Positions 14,875 through 34,913 are shown, counted from the first letter of the stretch. The stretch is 45,000 bases of DNA from Leptospira barantonii (GCF_002811925.1 NZ_NPDS01000005.1:1-45000), one strand, 5' to 3'. Numbers and translations are program-made. Notes: generated from the sequence alone by a model not told the origin.

Positions 14875-14903
14875 CCCCGCGTCGCGCAAAGCGCGACGCG
14901 GGG
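14875..14903 (+). terminator. Strong GC hairpin between dnaK and dnaJ
   Basis: CCCCGCGTCGCGC and GCGCGACGCGGGG form a perfect 13-base-pair stem, almost all G-C, closed by an AAA loop. The sequence after it is ATTTTAG, only four T, so as an intrinsic terminator it would be partial. It could lower dnaJ relative to dnaK by partial termination or protect the 3' end of the dnaK mRNA. Confidence 0.75.
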
Positions 14904-14963
14904 ATTTTAGAAATCATTGAAAGCGCCGAACAAACCGAAACCTCGGATCGGATTCGACGCAAC

Positions 14964-16096
<1,133 letters not shown>

Positions 16097-16143
16097 GTAA
16101 AATCGCCAACGAGCTTCCAAGCTCGAAACAAAAAGGAAGTACA

Positions 16144-17112
<969 letters not shown>

Positions 17113-17133
17113 TCCGGTCTAAATTGGTTGCGT

Positions 17134-17682
17134 ATGGAAGAAACTTACAACGGTAAAATTCTAATCTCCAATTCTTCGATCGTTATGGATTATTTCAATC
17201 AGACGGTAATCCTAATGGTCGAACATGACAGTCAAGGCGCCTTCGGCTTGGTCTTGAATAAAAGGCAAGAGGCGTCTATCGGAGATGTAATTCAAGGAAT
17301 TCCGGAACAAGTGAGTAAAACCCTTCCGATCTATTCCGGGGGTCCGGTCGATCCGACTTTCATTTCCGTTCTACACGAAGACGCTAAAATTTCTCAACCG
17401 GGCATCGAAGTGATTCCGGGTTTGTATCTCGCAAGAAGTTTCGATACTCTTTTGGAATTGTTGGAATCCTCTTCCAAGTTTCACGTCTATCAAGGTTATT
17501 CCGGTTGGGGCGCGGGTCAGTTAGAAACGGAGATGAACCGCAAGTCTTGGGTCGTTCACGAAGCGACGAAGGATTTCGTTCTCAATCAAGATCCGGAAAC
17601 AACTTGGCAAGAAGCTCTCAAAAGCAAGGGCGGAATCTATAAGTATTTCGTGGAACACACGAAAGATCCGATGTTGAATTGA
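17134..17682 (+). CDS. yqgE: YqgE/AlgH-family protein (UPF0301)
   Basis: The protein of about 182 residues matches the YqgE/AlgH family along its length. It opens with GKILISNSSIVMDYFNQTVILMVEH, continues with QGAFGLVLNKR, IYSGGPVDPTFISVLH and HVYQGYSGWGAGQLETEM, and ends in a helical region with a conserved Trp (SWVVHEATKDFVL). The biochemical role of the family is unknown; it is linked to alginate regulation in Pseudomonas. The start is either ATG at 17134 or an in-frame TTG at 17128; neither has a strong ribosome site and I prefer the ATG. It is the last gene of the run that begins at hrcA. Confidence 0.92.
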   Translation: MEETYNGKILISNSSIVMDYFNQTVILMVEHDSQGAFGLVLNKRQEASIGDVIQGIPEQVSKTLPIYSGGPVDPTFISVLHEDAKISQPGIEVIPGLYLARSFDTLLELLESSSKFHVYQGYSGWGAGQLETEMNRKSWVVHEATKDFVLNQDPETTWQEALKSKGGIYKYFVEHTKDPMLN

Positions 17683-17748
17683 TTTTGTTTTAGCCTTTAC
17701 AGAGAAGTTCGAACTTTTAGGATCACAAAAACGAAGAGGTTCTTTCTT

Positions 17749-18051
17749 ATGCGAAAGTTACAAGGTCTATTCTTTATTCTCAGCGTCTTAGTCTTCTTAG
17801 TTTCCATCGGCGATCTTTCTGCGGACGGTTGTTACATCTGCACTTCCGGTTCGACGGATATCTGCAGGGACTATTGTAGATTTACCGGTTCCGATACGTT
17901 TGATAATCGAAAAAAATGCCAGGACAAAGGTTGCAAAGTCGGCGGCACCGCTTCTTGCCCCAGCGCCTCCAATTACAAGGTTTGTTCCGCTAAGAATGGA
18001 ACTTTCGGCGTCTCGGAACTTTTCGCGTCGACTTCCGCTTTAGCGCGTTAA
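17749..18051 (+). CDS. Small Cys-rich exported protein
   Basis: The 100-residue protein starts with a signal peptide (about 1-25: RKLQGLFFILSVLVFLVS, then a SADG cleavage region). The mature part of about 75 residues has eight cysteines (CYIC, CRDYC, C, C, C, C spacing), enough for four disulfides. It has Gly/Ser-rich loops and a short hydrophobic end (FGVSELFASTSALA). GAGG precedes the start. I recognise no family. Cys-rich secreted proteins of this size are found in leptospires with no known function. It is separated from yqgE by 66 bases and may have its own promoter. Confidence 0.75.
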   Translation: MRKLQGLFFILSVLVFLVSIGDLSADGCYICTSGSTDICRDYCRFTGSDTFDNRKKCQDKGCKVGGTASCPSASNYKVCSAKNGTFGVSELFASTSALAR

Positions 18052-18085
18052 TTTTTTAGAATATTCTATTTTTTTAAAATACAAA

Positions 18086-18155
18086 AAAGAGCGTCGGGGC
18101 AACCGAGGCGAGGCGATTGGACGTTTTACCAAAACCGCAGCCGCGCCGCCTCTTT
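18086..18155. terminator. Dyad region between convergent genes, possible bidirectional terminator
   Basis: AAAGAG at 18086-18091 can pair with CTCTTT at 18150-18155, and GAGGCG at 18105-18110 can pair with CGCCTC at 18147-18152. The two pairings compete. The unit is flanked by A6 on the left and T6 a few bases beyond on the right, so a U run would follow on either strand. It is in the right place for the ends of the Cys-rich gene and the ABC permease gene. The exact fold is uncertain. Confidence 0.4.
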
Positions 18156-18168
18156 CCTTTTTTAATTC

Positions 18169-20702
<2,534 letters not shown>

Positions 20703-20706
<4 letters not shown>

Positions 20707-21491
20707 TTTTTCTTCTTTGAGACCTTTTTCTTTGCGTTCGATCCTTTCACGGAACGAACGGACGTTTTGGAAGACGCGGAAGAAGTTTTTGGCGATCGCT
20801 TTTTACCGATTGTCTCTTTTATTATGCGACCATCACTCATTTCTAATACACGATCGGCGAGATCCGCAACCGAATGATCGTGAGTAACGACGATTAACGT
20901 GGAAGAAGTTTTCTGATTCAACTCGGCGAGAAGATTCATCACCATCTCTCCGTTCTTTTTATCCAAATTCGCGGTGGGTTCGTCCGCAAAAAGAATCTTA
21001 GGATTGTGAATGAAGGATCTTGCGATGGCGATACGTTGTTCTTCACCGCCTGAAAGTTGGCCCGGAAAATTCGAAGCTCTTTCTTTCATCGAAACTTTTT
21101 CCAACCAGGTCAAAGCACGATCCCTTATTTGCGTGGAATCCAATTTGGAATTCAACACAAGAGGTAAAGAGACATTTTCCAACGCGTTGAGAGACTTAAT
21201 CAGTTGAAAATTTTGAAAGATGAATCCTATCTTCTCTCCTCTCAACTTTGCAAGCTCGTCTTCCTGCTTTTGTAGAAGAGGAATTCCGTCTAGAACGACT
21301 TCTCCGTCGTCCGGTCGATCCAAACCTGCTGAAATAGCCAGCAACGTGGACTTACCGGAACCGGAAGGACCGATGATTGCGATGAATTCTCCCTCTTTGA
21401 TGGTAAAGGAGACGTCTTTTAACACTTCGAGTTTTTTTCCCGAAACTAAATAGGACTTATTGAGATTTTTTACTTGTAGCAAACGTAACAC
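20703..21491 (-). CDS. ABC transporter ATP-binding protein (YbbA/LolD-type)
   Basis: The 262-residue ATPase is complete. The Walker A motif GPSGSGKST lies at 41-49. A Q-loop follows in IGFIFQNFQLI, the signature is QLSGGEEQRIAIARS, Walker B is ILFADEPTANLD, and the switch His lies in VVTHDHSVAD. The pattern is that of the MacB/LolD/YbbA group. The last 33 residues are unusual, with 14 Lys or Arg and 9 Ser and no predicted fold; LolD and YbbA proteins normally end soon after the D-loop region. It is the upstream partner of the YbbP-type permease and its stop overlaps that gene's start as ATGA. Confidence 0.95.
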
Positions 21492-21716
21492 CTTTCCTTA
21501 TCCGATTCAAAAAGAAATAAATTTCCAACGGATTGACTATCATACATTGGAAACTCGCTTTTAAAAAAGCATTCCACATAAAACAAAAGATCCGAATTTT
21601 TTTAAAAAAAATTCCATCTATTTCCGTTCGACTTCGGCTAATTTTTTTTGACTCTAAACTACCCGGTTTTTATAACGTAATCTCCGATCTGCCGGGAAGG
21701 GATGTTGTTGGATCAC

Positions 21717-21752
<36 letters not shown>

Positions 21753-21782
21753 CAAATCAGCATGGATAAGTCTGGGAGCAAA

Positions 21783-21951
<169 letters not shown>

Positions 21952-21958
21952 GATCCAA

Positions 21959-24550
<2,592 letters not shown>

Positions 24551-24564
24551 TTTTTTTTTGAGAA

Positions 24565-24633
24565 TGTAGGAACTCCTATATTTAGGAACCAACCGCAGAC
24601 TTTTCGGAAAATCGTTCTGAAGTAGTTCCTACA
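24565..24633. repeat. 69-base element with 10-base inverted ends
   Basis: TGTAGGAACT at 24565-24574 is the exact reverse complement of AGTTCCTACA at 24624-24633. The left end is itself nearly palindromic (TGTAGGAACTCCTATA). The right end lies in AGTAGTTCCTACAAA (24621-24635), identical to 11026-11040. The interior has no coding potential. It could be a small non-autonomous element or a pair of REP-like units. Confidence 0.55.
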
Positions 24634-24676
24634 AAATTTGCTCCGACAAACAAGTTGCAAACCTCGCTCGCACAAA

Positions 24677-24716
24677 CATTCCTTAAAATGTAGGATCTAC
24701 CACATTTTAAGGAATG
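24677..24716. repeat. Perfect 15-base inverted repeat with a GTAG-GAT-CTAC core
   Basis: CATTCCTTAAAATGT at 24677-24691 pairs without a mismatch with ACATTTTAAGGAATG at 24702-24716 around a 10-base loop. The loop region continues the dyad as GTAG-GAT-CTAC. It lies 14 bases beyond the stop of the tail-anchored gene, which converges on leuS. It could act as a transcription end for either gene, and its centre is related to the GTAGGA repeat family. Confidence 0.65.
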
Positions 24717-24730
24717 AACGACAAACGAAT

Positions 24731-25804
<1,074 letters not shown>

Positions 25805-25815
25805 TCGTCCTCATT

Positions 25816-26541
<726 letters not shown>

Positions 26542-26639
26542 GGATTAGAGATATGACGAAAAACTTCTCAGTTTCGACGAAAAAAAAATAATTAGGAAAA
26601 AAAGTCTTAAAAAAATTCTCAATTTCCTCTCGAAAAAGT

Positions 26640-27989
<1,350 letters not shown>

Positions 27990-27992
27990 ATT

Positions 27993-28985
<993 letters not shown>

Positions 28986-29082
28986 GGTATATTCCTTTAA
29001 TCGTTTATTTAAAAAGTACGTTGCGTTTAAGACGCGAAAAGCGATCGGATTCTTTCAACGAGATAAGACCCGTTTTGGAATC

Positions 29083-29664
29083 TTAGAGTTTCGTGAACAA
29101 TTCCTTTCTCGATCGAAACGCGTTCTCCAGCTCGTCCAAAGCGGAACGAATTTCGCCGATCACGTTTCGAACTTCCTGAACGGAAGAATCCGCGGTAACT
29201 TTGAGAGTTTGGATTTTGGATTCGATTTCTTCCACTTCTTTAAACAGAGAATGATCGAATTCCGCAAGTTTTTCCAATTCTTCTGCGGTCGCTTTGAACC
29301 CCGTAGCGAGCCCGGTCAAACCGTATCCCGCCGATTGAATCGTATTGGTAAGTTTATCGATCAACAAAACCGCGATCTCGCTACTTCCGATCAGATCGAG
29401 TTTTCTCGCCGATACGAAAGCCTCTTCCATTCTTCGAACGGGTTCCTTGAGTAAAGAAACCTTGGAAGCCAATTCTTTTCTCAACATGGAATCCGCGTTT
29501 TGAAATTCGTGATCCTTAAGAGCGCTCGAATACAGAGGAAGTTTTTCCATAAAACTTCGGATCTTTCCTCTTTCGGTTCGATAACGATCGATGAGAGATT
29601 TTACCGGCGATTGCGCAAGAAATTGACCGAGTAAATTTTGACCTGTTGAAGTTTCCTGTTGCAT
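29083..29664 (-). CDS. Hypothetical coiled-coil protein upstream of the SPFH gene
   Basis: A 193-residue helical protein with no signal peptide or membrane helix. Charged heptads run through most of its length, including VRRMEEAFVSARKLDLIGS, then a Gly-rich hinge (QSAGYGLTGLATGF) and a last coiled coil (EELEKLAEFDHSLFKEVEEI). The C-terminus is basic and charged. I recognise no family; a scaffold role for the neighbouring SPFH protein is possible. The frame is open to a TTG at 29733, but the ATG at 29664 is the first normal start; its ribosome site is weak (GAAG). The gene is divergent from the LA_3751-like gene at 29790. Confidence 0.65.
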   Translation of the reverse strand: MQQETSTGQNLLGQFLAQSPVKSLIDRYRTERGKIRSFMEKLPLYSSALKDHEFQNADSMLRKELASKVSLLKEPVRRMEEAFVSARKLDLIGSSEIAVLLIDKLTNTIQSAGYGLTGLATGFKATAEELEKLAEFDHSLFKEVEEIESKIQTLKVTADSSVQEVRNVIGEIRSALDELENAFRSRKELFTKL

Positions 29665-29789
29665 AACTTCAAGTTTTACACGATTCTCGGGACGGATCAA
29701 TGAAAAAACGAAACGGATTGACCGCGAAAACAAATTCGATAAGCTGACCTCGACGCGAAATCACCCCGTTTTCAAATTCCACAACAACG

Positions 29790-31388
29790 ATGATCCAAAA
29801 ACTCAAAGCAATCCTCGATCCCGTTTTTAAAAATAAATACGCACTTCTTTTTGCGGCCTTTTTCTTTTCGTATTTTCTTTATCTGACGATTCCTCCGAAA
29901 TATCTTCTTTCCGCCGATCACTACGAAAAATTCATTCTCGGAAAATCGATCTTTCTAAGCGGGTTCAGATCCTTGGACGTTTTTTATCCCGGTTTTGAAT
30001 TCGATCCGGAACTGAAGTTCAGCCTTTTGAAGATGTCGATCGTCAACGGTCATAAGATCGTCGCGTTCCCGATTTCATTAGGAATCCTTTATGCGATCGC
30101 CTATCCATTCGGAGGTGCATACGGAATCTATTTCTTATCCGCGTTGCTTGTCGGTTTAGCGTTATTTTTAATCGGAAAAGAATTCAAAATCCCTTCCTGG
30201 CAGATTCTTTTGTTTTCGTTCTTATCTCCCGTAGTGATGAACGGATATCTGTTTATGGATGTCGGCGTGGGACTTTTTCTTTTTGTCTGCGGAATTTTTC
30301 TCTACCAGAGTTCTAAGGAGAATCGTTCCTTAGCGCGCGTTTTGTCTGCGGGAATTCTTCTTTCACTCAGCTATTGGTTTCGTTTGGAATATCTGATATT
30401 CATCGGTCTTTACTGGGCTTTTGAAAGTTATCTTCGTTTTCCTTTTTCCAAAGGAGATTCGGCCAAAAAAGAATTTTTTCTGACTTCGGGAATTTTGGTT
30501 TTGTTGTTCTTCGCGTATTGTGGATTCAATCAATTCTTCTTTCATTCTCCGCTCGGACCAAGATACAACGCGAACTACGAGTCCGGGGGCGGATCCAATC
30601 TATTTAAGAATTTTATAAATCTCTTATTTTACGGAAATCTTAAGCTCGGCCTTTTCGGATACGCGCCCTTTTTGTTCGTGGGGCTTTTGTCCTTTCTGTT
30701 TCCGTTTGTAAAGAACTGGAAAAGTCTTTCCGAAAAGGAAAAACCTCTTTTGATTTCTTCCGTGTTCGGAATTCTCGTCGCGGCGAGCGTTGCACCGAAC
30801 GACGGCGGTGCGGAATTCGGTTCCCGTTATTTAACTCCGGGTCTTCCGGGTTTGTTTCTTCTCGCATCCAGAATGTTCGGCTTTCTGCAAACGCAAAAGA
30901 TTTTTTGGAGAATCGCGTTCTACATTTTTCTTGCTGTTTCCGTGTTTCCGACTTGGATCTATTACAAAACCACCAAAGGTTTTGCAAAGAACACAAAAGG
31001 AGTTCAGGAATTCATTCTCAAGGAACCGGAGCATACTCTTTTGATTTTTCAAAACGGTTTGATCGGTGGAATGGCAAGCGAGGGTCTTTATTTTAAAGGA
31101 AGAGTTTTTCAGGCCGTCGGAGTTCCCGAACTTGTGGATCTTCTTCAAAAATTCTCCGTTTCCAAAAATACGGATACGATCCCTTTTGAATACTTCGCTT
31201 ATTCGAAAGAATATACGGATGGAATGAAGGATCTGAAATACGATCAGAACACAAAGGAAGGAATGATCGGCTACTTGAGTCAATTCGATTCAGAAGCGAT
31301 CTCCGGACTTCGTTCGATCGAGATCGTGGACAAAAAGAAGCTCGGAAGTATCGAAATCATCTACGGAATTTACGACAGACGCAAATAA
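29790..31388 (+). CDS. LA_3751/LA_3752-family membrane protein (putative glycosyltransferase)
   Basis: The 532-residue protein has multiple membrane helices from residue 15 on and a large polar C-terminal domain (about 400-532). The arrangement is that of the GT-C type (PMT/ArnT-like) glycosyltransferases, which use a lipid-linked sugar and have an acidic residue in the first exoplasmic loop; here ADHYEKFILGK lies in that loop. Residues about 328-344, SVAPNDGGAEFGSRYLTP, are shared with the next gene. I recognise the pair as the leptospiral LA_3751/LA_3752 family. Activity is unproven. It is followed by its paralogue after 47 bases. Confidence 0.8.
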   Translation: MIQKLKAILDPVFKNKYALLFAAFFFSYFLYLTIPPKYLLSADHYEKFILGKSIFLSGFRSLDVFYPGFEFDPELKFSLLKMSIVNGHKIVAFPISLGILYAIAYPFGGAYGIYFLSALLVGLALFLIGKEFKIPSWQILLFSFLSPVVMNGYLFMDVGVGLFLFVCGIFLYQSSKENRSLARVLSAGILLSLSYWFRLEYLIFIGLYWAFESYLRFPFSKGDSAKKEFFLTSGILVLLFFAYCGFNQFFFHSPLGPRYNANYESGGGSNLFKNFINLLFYGNLKLGLFGYAPFLFVGLLSFLFPFVKNWKSLSEKEKPLLISSVFGILVAASVAPNDGGAEFGSRYLTPGLPGLFLLASRMFGFLQTQKIFWRIAFYIFLAVSVFPTWIYYKTTKGFAKNTKGVQEFILKEPEHTLLIFQNGLIGGMASEGLYFKGRVFQAVGVPELVDLLQKFSVSKNTDTIPFEYFAYSKEYTDGMKDLKYDQNTKEGMIGYLSQFDSEAISGLRSIEIVDKKKLGSIEIIYGIYDRRK

Positions 31389-31435
31389 AAACGGCAAATA
31401 CTTTCGATCGGCAACTCGAAACAAATGAGAACATT

Positions 31436-32971
31436 ATGAAATACGCAAACGATACCTATGATAAAATTTTAAAGTTTTCCTCCGTTCCATCGTTTAAGAT
31501 CGTCGCGTTTTTGATCGCGATCGTTGTTTCTATTTTCGCCGCGTATTATACAAAACCGGATTCTTCCTTTGCCGCGGATAGTTTAATGAAGGTGCTTCAA
31601 ACCAAAGGTTGGATCGTAAACGACTTTCGATCCCAGGAAATTTTCTATTTAGGCAAACGAATCGATTCCGAGTTTTCATTTTTTCCGATCGAAACGTTCA
31701 CCACGGATCATGGAGAAAAAATCGGTCCGTTCCCGATCGCTAATACGTTGATTACGAGCCCTTTCGTTTTATGGAATCATCCGGGTTGGCTGATTTACTT
31801 TTGCGCTTTGTTGTTTTGTGTTTATCTAACGTTACTCTATACGATGACAAAACGTCTTTTGATTCCGTTGGTAGCCGCAATTGCAACTCCCCTTTTTCAT
31901 CATTTCATTTCGTTCTCGGACGTTTCCGTCGCGGCAATCCTGGTTCTTCTCGGTGTTTTGATTCTCCGAAACGAACAAAAACTTTTTGCCGGCTATCATT
32001 CCGCTCCGATGTTTCTTTCCGGAGCACTGTTCGGTCTCGGATGTTGGTATAGACCCGAGGTTCTGATCTTAACGGCCTGTATCGTTTTCTCATCGACGCT
32101 TATCAAAACCGTTTCAAAGGAATCTTCCTTTTCCGAAGACTGGAAAAACATTCTTTCCTTTTCGATCGGATTCGTTTTAATTTTTAGTACATTTGTACTT
32201 TATAATTATCTAAACTATCATTCTTTCTTAGGCCCGAGGGTCGCTTCGAATCGAACGATCGCGGTTTTCGATCTTGCCGCTAAAATTTCGAGCGTAAAAA
32301 GCCTTCTTTTAGCGGGAAACGGCCGTCTCGGACTTTTAGGATATTCTCCTTGGTATCTTTTCATCGTTTTATTCGGCATTTGGAAATGGAAAAATTCCGG
32401 CGAAAGCGTCCGCACCTGGATTCTAACCTTCGGCTTGAATTTAATTTTAGTCGGAATTCTAACCCCGAACGATTCGAATATAGACTGGGGTTCCCGTTAT
32501 TTGACTTGCAGTGTGTTCATCCCTCTTTTATTGTTAAGCGAAATCAAACTCAAAGAAACACAGAGTGAACTTTATAAATATATAATATTACTAGTGTTCG
32601 GAATTTTGATCGTTTATTCGGCGAGCGTAAATCTGAAAGTGATCAAACTGATGAGAAAGATTTCGATCCAACTCGCGCAGATTCAGTCTGAAATTCCCTG
32701 GGATTCATCCAAGGTTTTTATCACTCAAAAGATCCACGTCGCGAATACGTTCGGACTCAATTATCTTTCCCAGAAGATTCTTTTGATCAAAGGCCAAGAC
32801 GATTTGGATCAAATTCTTAGATCGTATCCGAACGAGAAGATTGTTCTTATCGAAGAGCCCTTCGACAATACACTATCCGATTTTGTGAAAACGAAGTTTT
32901 CAAATTCTTTTAAAACCGAGAATGTTTCGAAACCCGGCGGGTTATTGCATATAACCGAAGTTAAACGATAA
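31436..32971 (+). CDS. LA_3751/LA_3752-family membrane protein, paralogue
   Basis: The 511-residue protein is a homologue of the upstream gene. It has the same helix pattern and the same block LTPNDSNIDWGSRYLTC where the first has APNDGGAEFGSRYLTP. GNGRLGLLGYSPW matches GNLKLGLFGYAPF of the first. The first loop has FAADSLMKVLQTKGW and its acidic residue. The two probably arose by tandem duplication and diverged strongly. A polar C-terminal domain follows the last helix. The gene ends directly against the acyltransferase gene on the other strand: the stops are at 32969-32971 and 32972-32974, with no base between. Confidence 0.78.
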   Translation: MKYANDTYDKILKFSSVPSFKIVAFLIAIVVSIFAAYYTKPDSSFAADSLMKVLQTKGWIVNDFRSQEIFYLGKRIDSEFSFFPIETFTTDHGEKIGPFPIANTLITSPFVLWNHPGWLIYFCALLFCVYLTLLYTMTKRLLIPLVAAIATPLFHHFISFSDVSVAAILVLLGVLILRNEQKLFAGYHSAPMFLSGALFGLGCWYRPEVLILTACIVFSSTLIKTVSKESSFSEDWKNILSFSIGFVLIFSTFVLYNYLNYHSFLGPRVASNRTIAVFDLAAKISSVKSLLLAGNGRLGLLGYSPWYLFIVLFGIWKWKNSGESVRTWILTFGLNLILVGILTPNDSNIDWGSRYLTCSVFIPLLLLSEIKLKETQSELYKYIILLVFGILIVYSASVNLKVIKLMRKISIQLAQIQSEIPWDSSKVFITQKIHVANTFGLNYLSQKILLIKGQDDLDQILRSYPNEKIVLIEEPFDNTLSDFVKTKFSNSFKTENVSKPGGLLHITEVKR

Positions 32972-34156
32972 TCAATCTCTTCTGAGACGATTTTTCAGAC
33001 TTAAGAACGGATATTCCACGAGGAAGTAGGATAAAAGCGCGAAGATCGTTGCATATACGAAACCGATCGACAACATTTTGGTGAATTCTCCCCAAGACAC
33101 TACGTCCGTTCTCGTTTTGAGCGGGATGCTCGCGAAAAAGATCGCGACCAAATGCCAAAGATACATTCCGTAACTTACGCGTGCGAGCGGCGCGAAAATT
33201 CTCAGGCTCAAAAACTTTCCGATCCAGGAAAAGTTATGTATGCTCGCAAGCATGACTAACGCGTATCCCATGTTGGAAAAATTAAATCGAAATACGGTAT
33301 AATAAACCGAAAAATGATACGGAACAAAACTCGCGATTCCCAAACAGATCAATCCGGGAATCAAAAAGAAATATTCGCGGGTTCGATTGTGATTTTGAGG
33401 GACAAGATTCCAATTCTTATAAAGTTCGAACGCGAGAATTCCAACAACGATGGAATCGAATCGAGTGTGCGCGGGACGATGAAACAAAGTATCGAATATC
33501 TTATACGGATGATCGCCCGCGTTGTGCGCGTAAATAAAATATCGAATGACCGCCGCGGAACAATACAAAGCCACGATGAAAATCAAACGAGAATTCTTCT
33601 GAAGTCTGAATAAAATCAGATAACAAATCAAAGGAAACACGAGATAAAACTGTTCTTCCAATGACAAGGACCAAGTGTGAAAGTGAAGAGACTCCACGTA
33701 ATTGGAAACGTAAAGTGCGTCGAAGATCCAACGATCGATCGCTTGAGCGAACAAAGGCATACTCGCCTGCACCGCGGGATCCGTGGAAAGACTCATCGCT
33801 TTGAGTTGCATCTTAGCGATCCACAAGGTGATAAAAACGAGAGCGTAGTAAGCCGGAAAAATTCTCAAACTTCTTCCGATGTAAAAGTCTTTAAAGTCCA
33901 CCGTTTTGGTTTTTTCCCAATGACGATAAAGAACTCCGTAAATTAAAAAACCGCTCAAAACGAAAAACAAATCCACCGCGGAAGTGAGATTGCTTAAGAA
34001 TATATGAAGCGCTTGAAAATCCTGAGGGACCTTGGTCATAAGACCATCATAGAAATGGAATATAAAGATGATAAGCATCGAAATGGCTCTGAGTCCGTTT
34101 AAAGAATCTTTTTCAAAGGGACGTTTTTCAAACAGGGATATGAAAGCCGATTTCAT
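32972..34156 (-). CDS. Acyltransferase-3 family membrane protein (OafA/OatA-like)
   Basis: The 394-residue integral membrane protein belongs to the acyltransferase-3 family, which transfers acetyl or other acyl groups to sugars of lipopolysaccharide, peptidoglycan or other polymers. Visible family marks are LNGLRAISMLIIFIFHFYDG with the conserved His, [40 protein letters not shown] and RFDSIVVGILAFEL. It lacks the C-terminal SGNH domain found in OatA-type proteins, so it acts alone or with a separate partner. It is strongly similar in motif order to the protein at 34914. GAGG lies 12 bases before the ATG. It is divergent from lepB. Confidence 0.9.
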   Translation of the reverse strand: MKSAFISLFEKRPFEKDSLNGLRAISMLIIFIFHFYDGLMTKVPQDFQALHIFLSNLTSAVDLFFVLSGFLIYGVLYRHWEKTKTVDFKDFYIGRSLRIFPAYYALVFITLWIAKMQLKAMSLSTDPAVQASMPLFAQAIDRWIFDALYVSNYVESLHFHTWSLSLEEQFYLVFPLICYLILFRLQKNSRLIFIVALYCSAAVIRYFIYAHNAGDHPYKIFDTLFHRPAHTRFDSIVVGILAFELYKNWNLVPQNHNRTREYFFLIPGLICLGIASFVPYHFSVYYTVFRFNFSNMGYALVMLASIHNFSWIGKFLSLRIFAPLARVSYGMYLWHLVAIFFASIPLKTRTDVVSWGEFTKMLSIGFVYATIFALLSYFLVEYPFLSLKNRLRRD

Positions 34157-34273
34157 GCCGGTATAATGCCTCTAAACCAATGATTCGTCATGAAAAACGA
34201 CGCATTAAAGACTGTAAATCACTTTGCCCTAAGAGCCTTTTTCGATTTGCCACTCTAAAGAAGAGGCAAAATA

Positions 34274-34870
34274 TTGTCTTACGTTCTTATGAAAGACCAC
34301 GAACTGAAAGAGAAGATAAGAAAGTATCTTCGTACGATCCTTCCCGTCTTTCTTTCCTTATTCACGATTCTTTTGATGAGAATCTTTCTGTTTCAAATCT
34401 ACTTCATCTCCGGTTATTCCATGGCTCCTTCTTATAAAGAAGGAGATTTAATTTTGGTCACGAAGCTCGGATTCCCCGCACGCATCGGCCAATGGGAAAT
34501 TTCTTTCATAGAAGGCTCTGTCAATCGTTTCGACGTTCTCGTCTTGGACGGCCTCGAAGAAGAACTGAGTTTAAAAAGAGTCGTCGGTCTTCCGGGCGAC
34601 TACTTTCGATTTGAAAACGATCGAATTCTCATCAACGACGGACCTCTTCAAGAAACGTTTTTGAAACCCGGTTTTAAAACGATCGCGCCGTCGTTGTCCA
34701 TGATTCCCATGACCGCCGTTAAGGGAAACGTTCCGATCGGCGACGCGGGAAGAATTCCTCCGGGTTACTTTTTAGTTTTGGGAGATAACCGAGAAAATTC
34801 CACGGACTCGAGAAACTACGGGTTGGTTCCGTTTCAAAAACTAAGAGGTAAGGTTTGGTTGTTTCTTTAA
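34274..34870 (+). CDS. lepB: Signal peptidase I
   Basis: SPase I cleaves the signal peptides of exported proteins. The 198-residue protein has one N-terminal helix (LSLFTILLMRIFLFQIY). Box B is SGYSMAPSYKEGDLILV with the catalytic Ser49. Box D is LKRVVGLPGDYFRFENDRI with the catalytic Lys101, and box E is LVLGDNRENSTDSRNYG. It is short, as in many Gram-positive and spirochaetal enzymes with one anchor. I start it at TTG 34274, which has AGAGG seven bases before it; the ATG at 34289 is in frame but has no good ribosome site. It lies between the two acyltransferase genes and may be one of several lepB copies. Confidence 0.93.
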   Translation: MSYVLMKDHELKEKIRKYLRTILPVFLSLFTILLMRIFLFQIYFISGYSMAPSYKEGDLILVTKLGFPARIGQWEISFIEGSVNRFDVLVLDGLEEELSLKRVVGLPGDYFRFENDRILINDGPLQETFLKPGFKTIAPSLSMIPMTAVKGNVPIGDAGRIPPGYFLVLGDNRENSTDSRNYGLVPFQKLRGKVWLFL

Positions 34871-34913
34871 CAATGAATACGTATCGTATTTAAAAGATGG
34901 ACTCCGTTTAATT

